64,000 nucleotides of DNA, taken from contig CAVPZG010000001.1 of the NCBI GenBank assembly GCA_963710205.1, forward strand, positions 124,001 through 188,000, read 5' to 3'. Of this stretch, positions 31,748 through 39,590 are shown in pieces (position 1 is the first letter of the stretch; each line of letters starts with the position of its first letter). The notes beneath the pieces are model-generated. The model made no database searches, had not been told where the DNA came from, and saw only the letters and a list, made by a program, of their open reading frames with translations. The position numbers were made by a program, and so were the translations under genes. This DNA comes from Pacificimonas sp963710205 (GTDB taxonomy: Bacteria; Pseudomonadota; Alphaproteobacteria; Sphingomonadales; Sphingomonadaceae).

Positions 31748-34045
31748 ATGACCGAGCGTAAGGATGATGCGGGCGAACCGTCCGGGGCTGGTGGTTCCTC
31801 GGTGAAATTTTCGGATTCGGAGGCGCTGCGCTTTCACTCGCACCCGCGCCCCGGCAAGATCGAGATCGTCGCGTCGAAACCCATGGCGACGCAGCGCGAT
31901 CTGTCGCTTGCCTATTCGCCGGGTGTCGCCGTTCCCGTGCAGGCCATCGCCGACGATCCGCAGACCGCCTATGACTATACGGCGAAGGGCAATCTCGTGG
32001 CCGTCATCTCGAACGGCACGGCCATTCTCGGCATGGGCAATCTGGGTGCGCTGGCGTCGAAGCCGGTGATGGAGGGGAAGGCCGTCCTCTTCAAACGCTT
32101 CGCTGATGTCGATTCCATCGACATCGAACTCGATACGGAAGATGTCGACGCCTTTTGCAATGCCGTGAAGCTGATGGAGCCGAGTTTTGGCGGCATCAAC
32201 CTCGAAGACATCGCCAGTCCGGAATGTTTCGAGATCGAGGCGCGCCTGCGCGACGAGATGAACATCCCCGTCATGCACGACGACCAGCATGGGACGGCAA
32301 TCATCTCGGCCGCGGGCCTTCTCAATGCGCTTGAACTCACGAACCGCAAGCTCGCCGACATCAAGATGGTGGTCAACGGCGCGGGGGCCGCAGCGATCGC
32401 CTGCGCGGAACTGTTCATTGCCATGGGTGTCCAGCGTGCCAATGTCCGCATGTGCGACCGCACCGGCGTCATCTACAAGGGCCGCGACGATCTAAACCAG
32501 TGGAAATCCGCCTATGCCATAGAGACGGACGAGCGCAGCCTGAAGGACGCGCTGACGGACGCCGATGTCTTCGTCGGCCTCAGCGTCGCGGGCGCCGTGT
32601 CGCAGGACGATATCCTTCTGATGAAGGACAAGCCCATCATATTCGCGATGGCGAATCCCGTGCCCGAAATCCTGCCGGAAAAGGTGAAGGAAGTCCGCCC
32701 CGACGCCATCATGGCGACCGGCCGCTCCGACTATCCCAACCAGGTCAACAATGTCCTCGGCTTCCCCTATATCTTCCGCGGCGCGCTCGACGTGCGCGCG
32801 ACAACCATCAATGACGAGATGAAGATCGCGGCGGCGCGCGCGCTCGCCGATCTCGCCAAACAGGCCGTTCCTGACGAAGTCGCGTCGGCCTATGGCAAGC
32901 AGCTCTCCTTCGGACCCGATTACATCATCCCCGCGCCCTTCGACCCGCGCCTGATCGAGGCGATCCCCTTCGCGGTTGCGAAGGCCGCGATGGATTCGGG
33001 CGTGGCCCGTGCGCCGATCATCGATGAGGAGGCCTACCGAATCCAGCTGAGGTCGCGCCTCAATCCGACCACCGCCGTTCTCGAACAGAGCTTCAACGCC
33101 GCGCGCGCCGCGCCAAAGCGCATCGTCTTCGCGGAAGGCGAGGAGGAAGTGGTCCTGCGCGCCGCCATCACCATCAAGTCGCAGGGTTATGGTACGCCCG
33201 TCCTCGTCGGCCGTACGGAAAAGGTGCACGAGACCCTGAAAAGCCTGGGCGTCGAGGACATGGACATGTTCGAAATCCAGAACAGCCGCGTCAGCCCGCT
33301 CGTCCCCGGCATGGTCGAGCATCTCTACCGCCGACAGCAAAGGAAGGGGGCGCTCTACCGGGACATCCAGCGGCATGTGAACCAGGACCGCAACATCTTC
33401 GGCGCGCTGCTGGTCGCGCTCGGCCACGGCGATGTTCTCGTTACCGGCGTGACCCGGCATTTCAATCAGGCGATGGACCAGGTCAGCCAGGTCATCGACC
33501 CCAGCCCGAAACACAATCCCTTCGGCATCCACGTCGTCGTCGGGCGGCATGACACGTACATGATCGCCGACACCACCGTGACGGAGCGCCCGACGGCCGA
33601 GCAGCTGGCCGACTATGCCGAGCAGACCGCCGCCGTCACCCGCCGCATGGGCCGCACGCCGCGCGTCGCCTTCCTCAGCTATTCAAATTTCGGCAATCCG
33701 CCCGGCGAGATTATCGACGTTGTGCGCGAAGCCGTGGAAATTCTCGACAGCCGCCGCGTCGGCTTCGAATATGAGGGCGAAATGTCGGCGGACGTCGCGC
33801 TCAACCCCGACATGGCGCGGCTCTACCCGTTCAGTCGCCTGACCGGCGCTGCCAATGTCCTGATCATGCCCGGCCTGCACAGCGCGAATATCTCCGCGAA
33901 ACTGCTGAAGGAACTGGACGGTGGCCGTGTCTTCGGTCCGCTCCTGATGGGCATGGCGAAACCGGTGCAGATCGTTCCCATGACATCGGGCGCCACGGAC
34001 ATTGTCACGATGGCGGTTCTCGCGGCCAGCGGCGTGACCGACTGA
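31748..34045 (+). CDS. maeB: NADP-dependent malic enzyme fused to phosphotransacetylase domain
   Basis: A 765-residue cytosolic protein. The malic enzyme part (about 30-440) shows YDYTAKGNLVAVISNGTAILG, NIPVMHDDQHGTAIISAAG and MANPVPEILPE; the C-terminal part (about 450-765) is a PTA-like domain with VLIMPGLHSANISAKLLKEL. This MaeB architecture is standard in proteobacteria; the PTA-like part is usually regulatory, not catalytic. The ATG at 31748 is preceded by AAAGGG; an in-frame TTG at 31745 is possible. Converts malate to pyruvate, CO2 and NADPH. Confidence 0.95.
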   Translation: MTERKDDAGEPSGAGGSSVKFSDSEALRFHSHPRPGKIEIVASKPMATQRDLSLAYSPGVAVPVQAIADDPQTAYDYTAKGNLVAVISNGTAILGMGNLGALASKPVMEGKAVLFKRFADVDSIDIELDTEDVDAFCNAVKLMEPSFGGINLEDIASPECFEIEARLRDEMNIPVMHDDQHGTAIISAAGLLNALELTNRKLADIKMVVNGAGAAAIACAELFIAMGVQRANVRMCDRTGVIYKGRDDLNQWKSAYAIETDERSLKDALTDADVFVGLSVAGAVSQDDILLMKDKPIIFAMANPVPEILPEKVKEVRPDAIMATGRSDYPNQVNNVLGFPYIFRGALDVRATTINDEMKIAAARALADLAKQAVPDEVASAYGKQLSFGPDYIIPAPFDPRLIEAIPFAVAKAAMDSGVARAPIIDEEAYRIQLRSRLNPTTAVLEQSFNAARAAPKRIVFAEGEEEVVLRAAITIKSQGYGTPVLVGRTEKVHETLKSLGVEDMDMFEIQNSRVSPLVPGMVEHLYRRQQRKGALYRDIQRHVNQDRNIFGALLVALGHGDVLVTGVTRHFNQAMDQVSQVIDPSPKHNPFGIHVVVGRHDTYMIADTTVTERPTAEQLADYAEQTAAVTRRMGRTPRVAFLSYSNFGNPPGEIIDVVREAVEILDSRRVGFEYEGEMSADVALNPDMARLYPFSRLTGAANVLIMPGLHSANISAKLLKELDGGRVFGPLLMGMAKPVQIVPMTSGATDIVTMAVLAASGVTD

Positions 34046-34110
34046 ACATTCAGAACCGCCGGTAAATCTCGACAGCCGAATCCCAAAATGTCAGGGTCGG
34101 AAATAATGAC

Positions 34111-34128
34111 GTCCCGCGTGCGCGGGGT
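34111..34128. repeat. Possible REP fragment
   Basis: GTCCCGCGTGCGCGGGG is a short GC palindrome (CCCGC and GCGGG arms) in the 110-base gap between maeB and the next hydrolase, resembling half of the intergenic repeats found elsewhere in the window. Confidence 0.3.
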
Positions 34129-34155
34129 TGGAAATAGGGATGCTTGGGGCCTGAC

Positions 34156-34947
34156 ATGAACAAACCGCCAATTTTCTTCATTCACGGCATGTGGTCGCGC
34201 CCTGGCGTCTGGGACTGGCTGAGGGCGCGCTACGAACGGCAGGGCCACAAATGCTACGCGCCGGCGCTCCCCTTTCACGGGGAGGATGCGGCGAAAGCGG
34301 ATGAGAAGCCTGATCCGCTGCTCGCGACAATCAGCGTGCAGGATTATGTCGACGCTCTGCTCGCAGCCGCGCGGGAGGTGGGCGAGCCTGCCATCGTCGT
34401 CGGCCATTCGATGGGCGCCATGCTCGCGCAGAAGGTCGCCGAAGCGAACGGCGCAGCTGGCCTCGTTCTTTTGTCGCCCGCGCCGACGGCAGCGACGGGC
34501 AGCATTGCCATCGCACCGCTTCGCACCACGTTTGGCATCACGAAGAATGTGCGCGGCAAATGGTGGAAATCGCCCACCATGATCGATGAGGAACGCGCCC
34601 GCTGGGGCATCTTCAACGAAGTCCCCGATGATGTGGTCCGGCACGAACTCGATAGCCTTGTCTGGGATTCCGGCCGTGTGCTTTACCAGATTTCGATGCC
34701 CTGGGCCGACAAGACAAGGGGGACGGAGGTCGACTATGACCGTCTCTCCATGCCCTCCATGGTGGTCGTCGGTGAACTCGACCGCATCACCCCCGTCGCC
34801 ACCGCGCGGGCGACGGCGCGCGCGCTGACCGGCGAAACGGATTATCACGAGATTCAGGATGCCGGTCACTGGCTGTTTCATGATCCGGTCCGCGAACGGC
34901 TCGCGGAATATATGGACGCCTTCGCGGCGCGGGTCAGCGCCGGCTAG
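34156..34947 (+). CDS. Alpha/beta hydrolase
   Basis: A 263-residue hydrolase. The fold is clear from FFIHGMWSRPGVWDW (oxyanion region near residue 10), the nucleophile elbow GHSMGA with S85, an acid in VVGELDRITPVA and H in IQDAGHWLFHDP near the C-terminus. It resembles the lipase-like or haloalkane-dehalogenase-like group without a clear substrate assignment. The ATG at 34156 is chosen over an in-frame TTG at 34144. Convergent with the short acyl-CoA dehydrogenase; the two stop codons overlap. Confidence 0.9.
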   Translation: MNKPPIFFIHGMWSRPGVWDWLRARYERQGHKCYAPALPFHGEDAAKADEKPDPLLATISVQDYVDALLAAAREVGEPAIVVGHSMGAMLAQKVAEANGAAGLVLLSPAPTAATGSIAIAPLRTTFGITKNVRGKWWKSPTMIDEERARWGIFNEVPDDVVRHELDSLVWDSGRVLYQISMPWADKTRGTEVDYDRLSMPSMVVVGELDRITPVATARATARALTGETDYHEIQDAGHWLFHDPVRERLAEYMDAFAARVSAG

Positions 34948-35627
34948 CGGTCCACAAGGCCCGGCCACAGCCCGTCCGCACCCATCGCCGCCGCCATGTC
35001 GCCGATGCGGCGGCTCCAGTAGCGATCATTACCGGCCTCGCCGCGCCACCGCGTCAGCGCGCCCGTGAAATGGTGCAAATCATGCTCAGCGGTAAAGCCG
35101 ATCGCGCCATGCGCCTGATGCGCAAGCGCCGTCGCAACGCCGATCGCCTGGTTGGTGCGCAGTTTCGCGCAGGCAATCTCCAGCCCGGCGTCGCCCCTGG
35201 CCAGCGCGGCGGCCGCGGCGGCGCCCGCGGCATTCACCGCTGCCGCTTCGCAGGACAATATTGCCAGCGACTGCTGCACCGCCTGGAATTTCGCCAGCGT
35301 TCGCCCGAACTGCTGCCGCATGTTCACATGCTCAACGGACATTTCGAGAGTGCGATCAAGCGCACCCGCCGCCATCGCGACGCGGGCAAAGGCGTCATGC
35401 GCGATGCCGCCTGCAGGAAGAGCGAGCGATCCGATCGCGCTGGAGGGATGCAGATAGCCCGCCAGCCTTAGCAGCGCGAACATGTCGCCCCAGTCGCCGC
35501 CGAAGCCGCCGTCACGCTCAGGACGCAGCACGTCCGCGAACCCCGCCTCCCGCAGCATGTCACTGTCCGCGCGCTGGGCGAACAGACGCTCCGCCGTGGC
35601 AAGCAGGGGCTGGCGCATTCCGCTCAT
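34944..35627 (-). CDS. Short acyl-CoA dehydrogenase-like protein lacking the middle domain
   Basis: A 227-residue protein that has only the ends of an acyl-CoA dehydrogenase. Residues 1-60 look like the N-terminal helical domain (LLATAERLFAQR, GFGGDWGDMFALLRLAG). From residue 80 on, the C-terminal FAD-binding helical bundle is clear: AGALDRTLEMSVEHVNMRQQFGRTLAKFQAVQQ and AHQAHGAIGFTAEHDLHHFT, each within ordinary family spacing. The beta-barrel domain, about 100 residues, that should lie between is missing. Such short subunits normally pair with a full-length partner as a heterocomplex in steroid/CoA pathways, and the next gene upstream is a full acyl-CoA dehydrogenase, so this is likely. In-frame deletion in a normally longer (about 330 residue) subunit is the alternative. 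Confidence 0.85.
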   Translation of the reverse strand: MSGMRQPLLATAERLFAQRADSDMLREAGFADVLRPERDGGFGGDWGDMFALLRLAGYLHPSSAIGSLALPAGGIAHDAFARVAMAAGALDRTLEMSVEHVNMRQQFGRTLAKFQAVQQSLAILSCEAAAVNAAGAAAAAALARGDAGLEIACAKLRTNQAIGVATALAHQAHGAIGFTAEHDLHHFTGALTRWRGEAGNDRYWSRRIGDMAAAMGADGLWPGLVDR

Positions 35628-36730
35628 CGCAGACCCAGACCCCGCGCGATCATGCCGCGCATGATTTCCCGCGTCCCGCCGCGAAGCGAGAAACTCGGCG
35701 CGACCTTCAGAAGCAGGTCGAGCGTCATCGCAAGATCGCCCCGCGGATCTATTCTGTTCACGTCCACCGCCGCCTGCACCGCCAGCGGCAGCGCCTGTTC
35801 GAAACTGTTCCCCAGATCCTTGACGATGGCGGCTTCGATCGCAGGATCGTCACCGCTGGCCAGCTTTGCCGCCGTCGACATCGACATCTGCCTCAGCGTC
35901 CAGAGCTCCGCTATCACCCGTCCGATCAGCGATCTCAGTTCCGGGTCTTCGCCGCATTCACGCAGCAATTCCCGCAGCAGCGCATAGCTTGACAGATAAC
36001 GTTCGGGGCCGCTGCGTTCCAGCGCCAGTTCCGCTGTCACCTGCTGCCAGCCCGCGCCTTCCGCGCCCACCAGCGCGTCCGCGGGCACTTCGACCTCTTC
36101 GAAGAAGATCTCGTTGAATTCGCGCGCACCGGACAGGTCCGTGATGGGCCGGACCGTAATTCCCGGCGTGTCGAGATCTATGAGGAGCTGGCTCAGGCCC
36201 GCCTGCCGCTCCGATCCCGCCTCAGTCCGGACCAGCGCCAGCACCGCATGGGCGAAATGCGCGCCCGTCGTCCAGACTTTCTGTCCGTTCACCACCCAGC
36301 CCGTGTCCGTCCGCCGCGCGGACGTCCTGACCGCCGCCAGATCGGAGCCCGCACCGGGCTCGCTCAGGCCGATACAGGTATAAAGCTCTCCCGCCGCCAT
36401 GCCGGGCAGATAGCGCCGCCTCTGGTCTTCCGTCCCATAGCGCAGCAGAAGGGGGCCGGTCTGGCGATCGGCGATCCAGTGTGCGCCGACAGGCGCCCCG
36501 GCCGCCAGCAGCTCCTCCAGCACGATATAGCGCTCCAGCGGATCACGCTCATGCCCGCCATAGGCGCGCGGCCAGATCATGCCGATCAGGCCCGCGCTGC
36601 CAAGTGCGCGGCTGAAGGTGAAATCGGCGACCGCCCAGCTGTTCGCCCGCTGCGCCGCTGTCCACGCGCCCGCATGTTCGGCAACCAGCGCGCGCACTCC
36701 GGCCCTCAGCGCGCCCGCTTGTTCCGGCAT
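35624..36730 (-). CDS. Acyl-CoA dehydrogenase
   Basis: A 368-residue flavoenzyme with the complete three-domain plan: N-terminal helices, IGLSEPGAGSDLAAVRT (FAD/substrate motif near residue 120), WVVNGQKVWTTGAHFAHAVLALVRT (near 145, read in parts), and a C-terminal bundle with SLRGGTREIMRGMIARGLGL. It oxidises an acyl-CoA to the enoyl-CoA. The ATG at 36730 is the first start after the preceding gene's stop at 36765. It overlaps the next gene (short paralogue) by four bases, so the two subunits are probably made together. Confidence 0.93.
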   Translation of the reverse strand: MPEQAGALRAGVRALVAEHAGAWTAAQRANSWAVADFTFSRALGSAGLIGMIWPRAYGGHERDPLERYIVLEELLAAGAPVGAHWIADRQTGPLLLRYGTEDQRRRYLPGMAAGELYTCIGLSEPGAGSDLAAVRTSARRTDTGWVVNGQKVWTTGAHFAHAVLALVRTEAGSERQAGLSQLLIDLDTPGITVRPITDLSGAREFNEIFFEEVEVPADALVGAEGAGWQQVTAELALERSGPERYLSSYALLRELLRECGEDPELRSLIGRVIAELWTLRQMSMSTAAKLASGDDPAIEAAIVKDLGNSFEQALPLAVQAAVDVNRIDPRGDLAMTLDLLLKVAPSFSLRGGTREIMRGMIARGLGLR

Positions 36731-36764
36731 GGGAAAAGGGCGGATATCGAAACTCTGAACCGTG

Positions 36765-37673
36765 TCAGCTCCGTCCCAGAATCGCTGCGGGATCGAAGCG
36801 CACGCCGTCCCACCACAACCCCCAGTGCAGGTGCGGCCCGGTGGCGCGGCCGCTCGATCCCACCCGCCCGATGGCATCGCCCTGTGCCAGCATGTCGCCG
36901 ACGTTCACATCTATGCGGCTCAGGTGCAGGAATGCGGAATAGAGGCCAAGGCCGTGGTCGACGATGACCAGATTGCCTTCGAAACTGTAACCGCCGCCGG
37001 CCAGCACGACCCTGCCCGACGCCGGCGCAATGACGGGCGCACCCGCAGGCGCGGCAATGTCCATGCCGCTGTGCGGACTGCGCGGCTCGTCACCGTAGAA
37101 ACGCTGCGATCCAAAGACGCCGCTGGTATCGCCGCTGGCCGGGGCAATGAAGGTCTCCGACCAGCCGGTCAGGGCGCTCCGCGCGGCGCGGACTTCAGTG
37201 ATGCGCGCGATCTCTTCGGCGCGGCGTTTCCTGAAATCCGCCGAAGCCTCGATGCTCTGCGTAATCGGCGGCAGGCGGCTTTCGGGAAAGCTCGTGTCCG
37301 CAAGCTGGAATTCCTGTCCGATGGTCAGGCCGTCGGCATAGCGCACGTCGATGCGCCCGGTCAGGTCGGCATCGCGGCCAAAGGCGACGAAGAAGCGGCC
37401 ATCGGGCATCAAGGGCACGGGTCTGCCGTTCAGGAGCACCTCCGCCGCCGCGCCGCCGCGCACCCGTCCGCGCCCGAACCCGGCCTGCGCCAGCGCGCCG
37501 GTCAGTTCGATGATGCGGGGTTCCGCTTCGGTCGTCGTCAATTCCGGCTGAGTCGGCTGCATCGGCGCGGCGATGGCGGGGGGCGCTTCCGATGTCTGCG
37601 CTTCGGATGCGGCTTCACCCGAAGCGGGCAGCGAGCAGCCCGCGATCAGCATCGCGGCGAGCACCGCCTTCAC
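36765..37673 (-). CDS. M23 family metallopeptidase, lipoprotein
   Basis: A 302-residue putative lipoprotein with a lipobox (LIAGC near residues 9-13) and a C-terminal LytM/M23 domain: the metal ligands are in PHSGMDIAAPAG and in TGPHLHWGLWWDG, with HxH. Members cleave or bind peptidoglycan peptides. The start is the GTG at 37673, chosen because it places the lipoprotein signal (VKAVLAAMLIAGC) at the N-terminus; an ATG at 37763 lies inside the DUF2093 gene. The start codon lies 11 bases after the upstream DUF2093 stop. Confidence 0.93.
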   Translation of the reverse strand: MKAVLAAMLIAGCSLPASGEAASEAQTSEAPPAIAAPMQPTQPELTTTEAEPRIIELTGALAQAGFGRGRVRGGAAAEVLLNGRPVPLMPDGRFFVAFGRDADLTGRIDVRYADGLTIGQEFQLADTSFPESRLPPITQSIEASADFRKRRAEEIARITEVRAARSALTGWSETFIAPASGDTSGVFGSQRFYGDEPRSPHSGMDIAAPAGAPVIAPASGRVVLAGGGYSFEGNLVIVDHGLGLYSAFLHLSRIDVNVGDMLAQGDAIGRVGSSGRATGPHLHWGLWWDGVRFDPAAILGRS

Positions 37674-37683
37674 AGGGCGGCCT

Positions 37684-37902
37684 TCATAATGTCCCGGCCT
37701 CGCGCGCCTCGGTATAGCGGGCGACGGCAATCTCGGCCGATGCATAGGCCTCCTGCAGCTCATGGCTCCAGTAACGCAGATCGTTGAGGGGAATGCGCGC
37801 GCCCGTCACGGCGCACAGCACATGGTCACCGGCGGACAGCACGCGGAACGTGCCCGACTGGTAATCAAGGCGGGCGGGGCGGTCCTTGCCCAGTTTCAGC
37901 AT
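37684..37902 (-). CDS. DUF2093 family protein
   Basis: A 72-residue protein with the DUF2093 core: ARLDYQSGTFRVLSAGDHVLCAVTG and ARIPLNDLRYWSHELQEAYAS (each in two halves). The family is confined to alphaproteobacteria and has no known function; it commonly precedes an M23 or exonuclease gene. Presence supports the taxonomic call for the window. Confidence 0.93.
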   Translation of the reverse strand: MLKLGKDRPARLDYQSGTFRVLSAGDHVLCAVTGARIPLNDLRYWSHELQEAYASAEIAVARYTEAREAGTL

Positions 37903-37950
37903 GAAGGCATTCTCGTCATGCCGCCAGCATAGCGCGAACGCCGTGCAATT

Positions 37951-38716
37951 TCACGCGGCTTTCTGCTGACGCCGATATTCGGGGCCGTAGGGCGTCCACT
38001 GCCCCTCCGGCTGGGCAAGGCGGTCCGCCGCGATGGCCAGCACTTCGCTGTTCCAGGCCAGACCGACATGGCTCGAATTGACCCTTACGGATTCGTGCAT
38101 CGGTCCGTCGCCGATATTGGCGCAGCGCGGCGCCACAATCCCATCCTCGTCGGTATAGATGGAGGTGAGCGGCACGGGCGGCACTTCGCCCAGGTCGGTC
38201 GTCACGGGCGGATGGTTCACCAGATGATCGTTGAGCCGCTCATACAGCTTCCATGCCCGGTTCGCGCGCATGTCGCCGACGCAAGGGGTGCCCGCCGTGA
38301 CGACGACACGCACCAGGTCCGGGTGGCGTTTCGCGGCCTCGCGCGCGTACAGCCCGCCAAGCGACCAGCCGATCAGGCTGACCTTGCCGCCACTCCTCTC
38401 CGCCACGCGCGCCAGATGCCCCTGGATTGCGGGCAGTGTCTCGGCGCGCAGGCCCAGATTCTGTCCCTGTTCCCAGCCGTGCACGTCATAGCCGAGCCTG
38501 CGCGAGCCGGCGGCGCAGCAGGAATGTCGTCGTGTCCGCCGCCAGAAAGCCCGGATAGACGATGACGGCGTGACCGTCCCCGCGCGGCAGACCCTTTGTC
38601 GTGTCGCGCACGAGGAAATTGGCGAACTCCCCCACCGCGCGCACCTCCTTCACATATTGCAGGAGGGTCGGCGCGCTGATGCGGTCTGCGGAGGCCGTGT
38701 GAGTCCGAGCGGTCAT
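37951..38716 (-). pseudogene. Alpha/beta hydrolase (lipase-like), frameshifted
   Basis: Two frames together encode one hydrolase. The first part (from ATG 38716) reads GLPRGDGHAVIVYPGFLAAD and LLRRRLA, then stops at 38486. The second frame begins with GYDVHGWEQGQNLGLR and carries the nucleophile elbow GWSLGGLYAREAA, DEDGIV and a C-terminal SSHVGLAW with the catalytic His. One extra base in the GCGCAGG at about 38500 explains the break: without it the text reads LLRRRLARLGYDVHGWEQG. The family (PGF-lacking lipases with G-W-S-L-G) is otherwise normal in length (about 255). It lies downstream of galU on the same strand. Sequencing error is possible. Confidence 0.82.
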
Positions 38717-38723
38717 CAAACCG

Positions 38724-39590
38724 TCATAATGACAGGTTGCTGATAAAACCATGAACAGCGGGCGCGATATCCGACCGTTTCAGCGCAAGGTCGATGGTCG
38801 CGTTCACGAAGCCCGCCTTGTCTCCGCAGTCATGCCGGTCGCCGTCGAAGGTGAAGGCATGGAACGGCTGCGTGCCGATCATCGAGGCCATGGCGTCCGT
38901 CAGCTGGATCTCGCCGCCCGCACCGACGCCCTGCGTCTTCAATATCCCCATCACTTCGGGCTGCAATATGTAGCGTCCGGGCAGCATCAGATTGGACGGC
39001 GCATGGGCGGGGTCGGGTTTTTCGACCAGACCCTTCACTTCCGTCAGCCTGCCATTGACCGCCCCCGGATCGACGATGCCGTATTTCCGCGTTTCGGCCC
39101 GCTCCACCTCCAGCGCGCAGACGACATTGCCGCCCACCGCTTCATAGGCGTCCATCATCTGTTTCAGGCAGCCCGGTTTCCCGACCAGCAGCTCATCGGG
39201 CAGCAGCACGGCAAAGGGTTCGTCGCCGACCACGCTGCGCGCGCACCAGACGGCATGCCCGAGACCGAGCGGTTCCTGCTGCCGGACATAGGCGATGCTG
39301 CCGGGGCCGACGCGCGTGCCGTCCAGCGCGGATTTGTCCTTGCCGCGCGCGTCCATCGTCGATTCCAGTTCGAACGCGATGTCGAAATGATCCTCGATGG
39401 CCGTCTTGCCGCGTCCCGTCACGAACACCAGCTGCTCGATCCCGGCCTCCAGCGCCTCCTCGACGGCATACTGGATCAGCGGCTTGTCCACGACGGGAAG
39501 CATTTCCTTGGGAATGGCCTTGGTTGCGGGCAAAAAGCGCGTGCCGAGTCCGGCGACGGGAAACACGGCGGTGCGGACCTTGCGTGACAT
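38724..39590 (-). CDS. galU: UTP-glucose-1-phosphate uridylyltransferase
   Basis: A 288-residue nucleotidyltransferase making UDP-glucose for polysaccharide and lipid glycosylation. Signatures seen: VAGLGTRFLPATKAIPKEMLPV near residues 12-33 (nucleotide-binding), DKPLIQYAVEEALEAGI, and DRHDCGDKAGFVNATIDLA near the C-terminus. The start abuts the stop of the TIGR02302 gene (overlap by none), suggesting one operon. Confidence 0.97.
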   Translation of the reverse strand: MSRKVRTAVFPVAGLGTRFLPATKAIPKEMLPVVDKPLIQYAVEEALEAGIEQLVFVTGRGKTAIEDHFDIAFELESTMDARGKDKSALDGTRVGPGSIAYVRQQEPLGLGHAVWCARSVVGDEPFAVLLPDELLVGKPGCLKQMMDAYEAVGGNVVCALEVERAETRKYGIVDPGAVNGRLTEVKGLVEKPDPAHAPSNLMLPGRYILQPEVMGILKTQGVGAGGEIQLTDAMASMIGTQPFHAFTFDGDRHDCGDKAGFVNATIDLALKRSDIAPAVHGFISNLSL

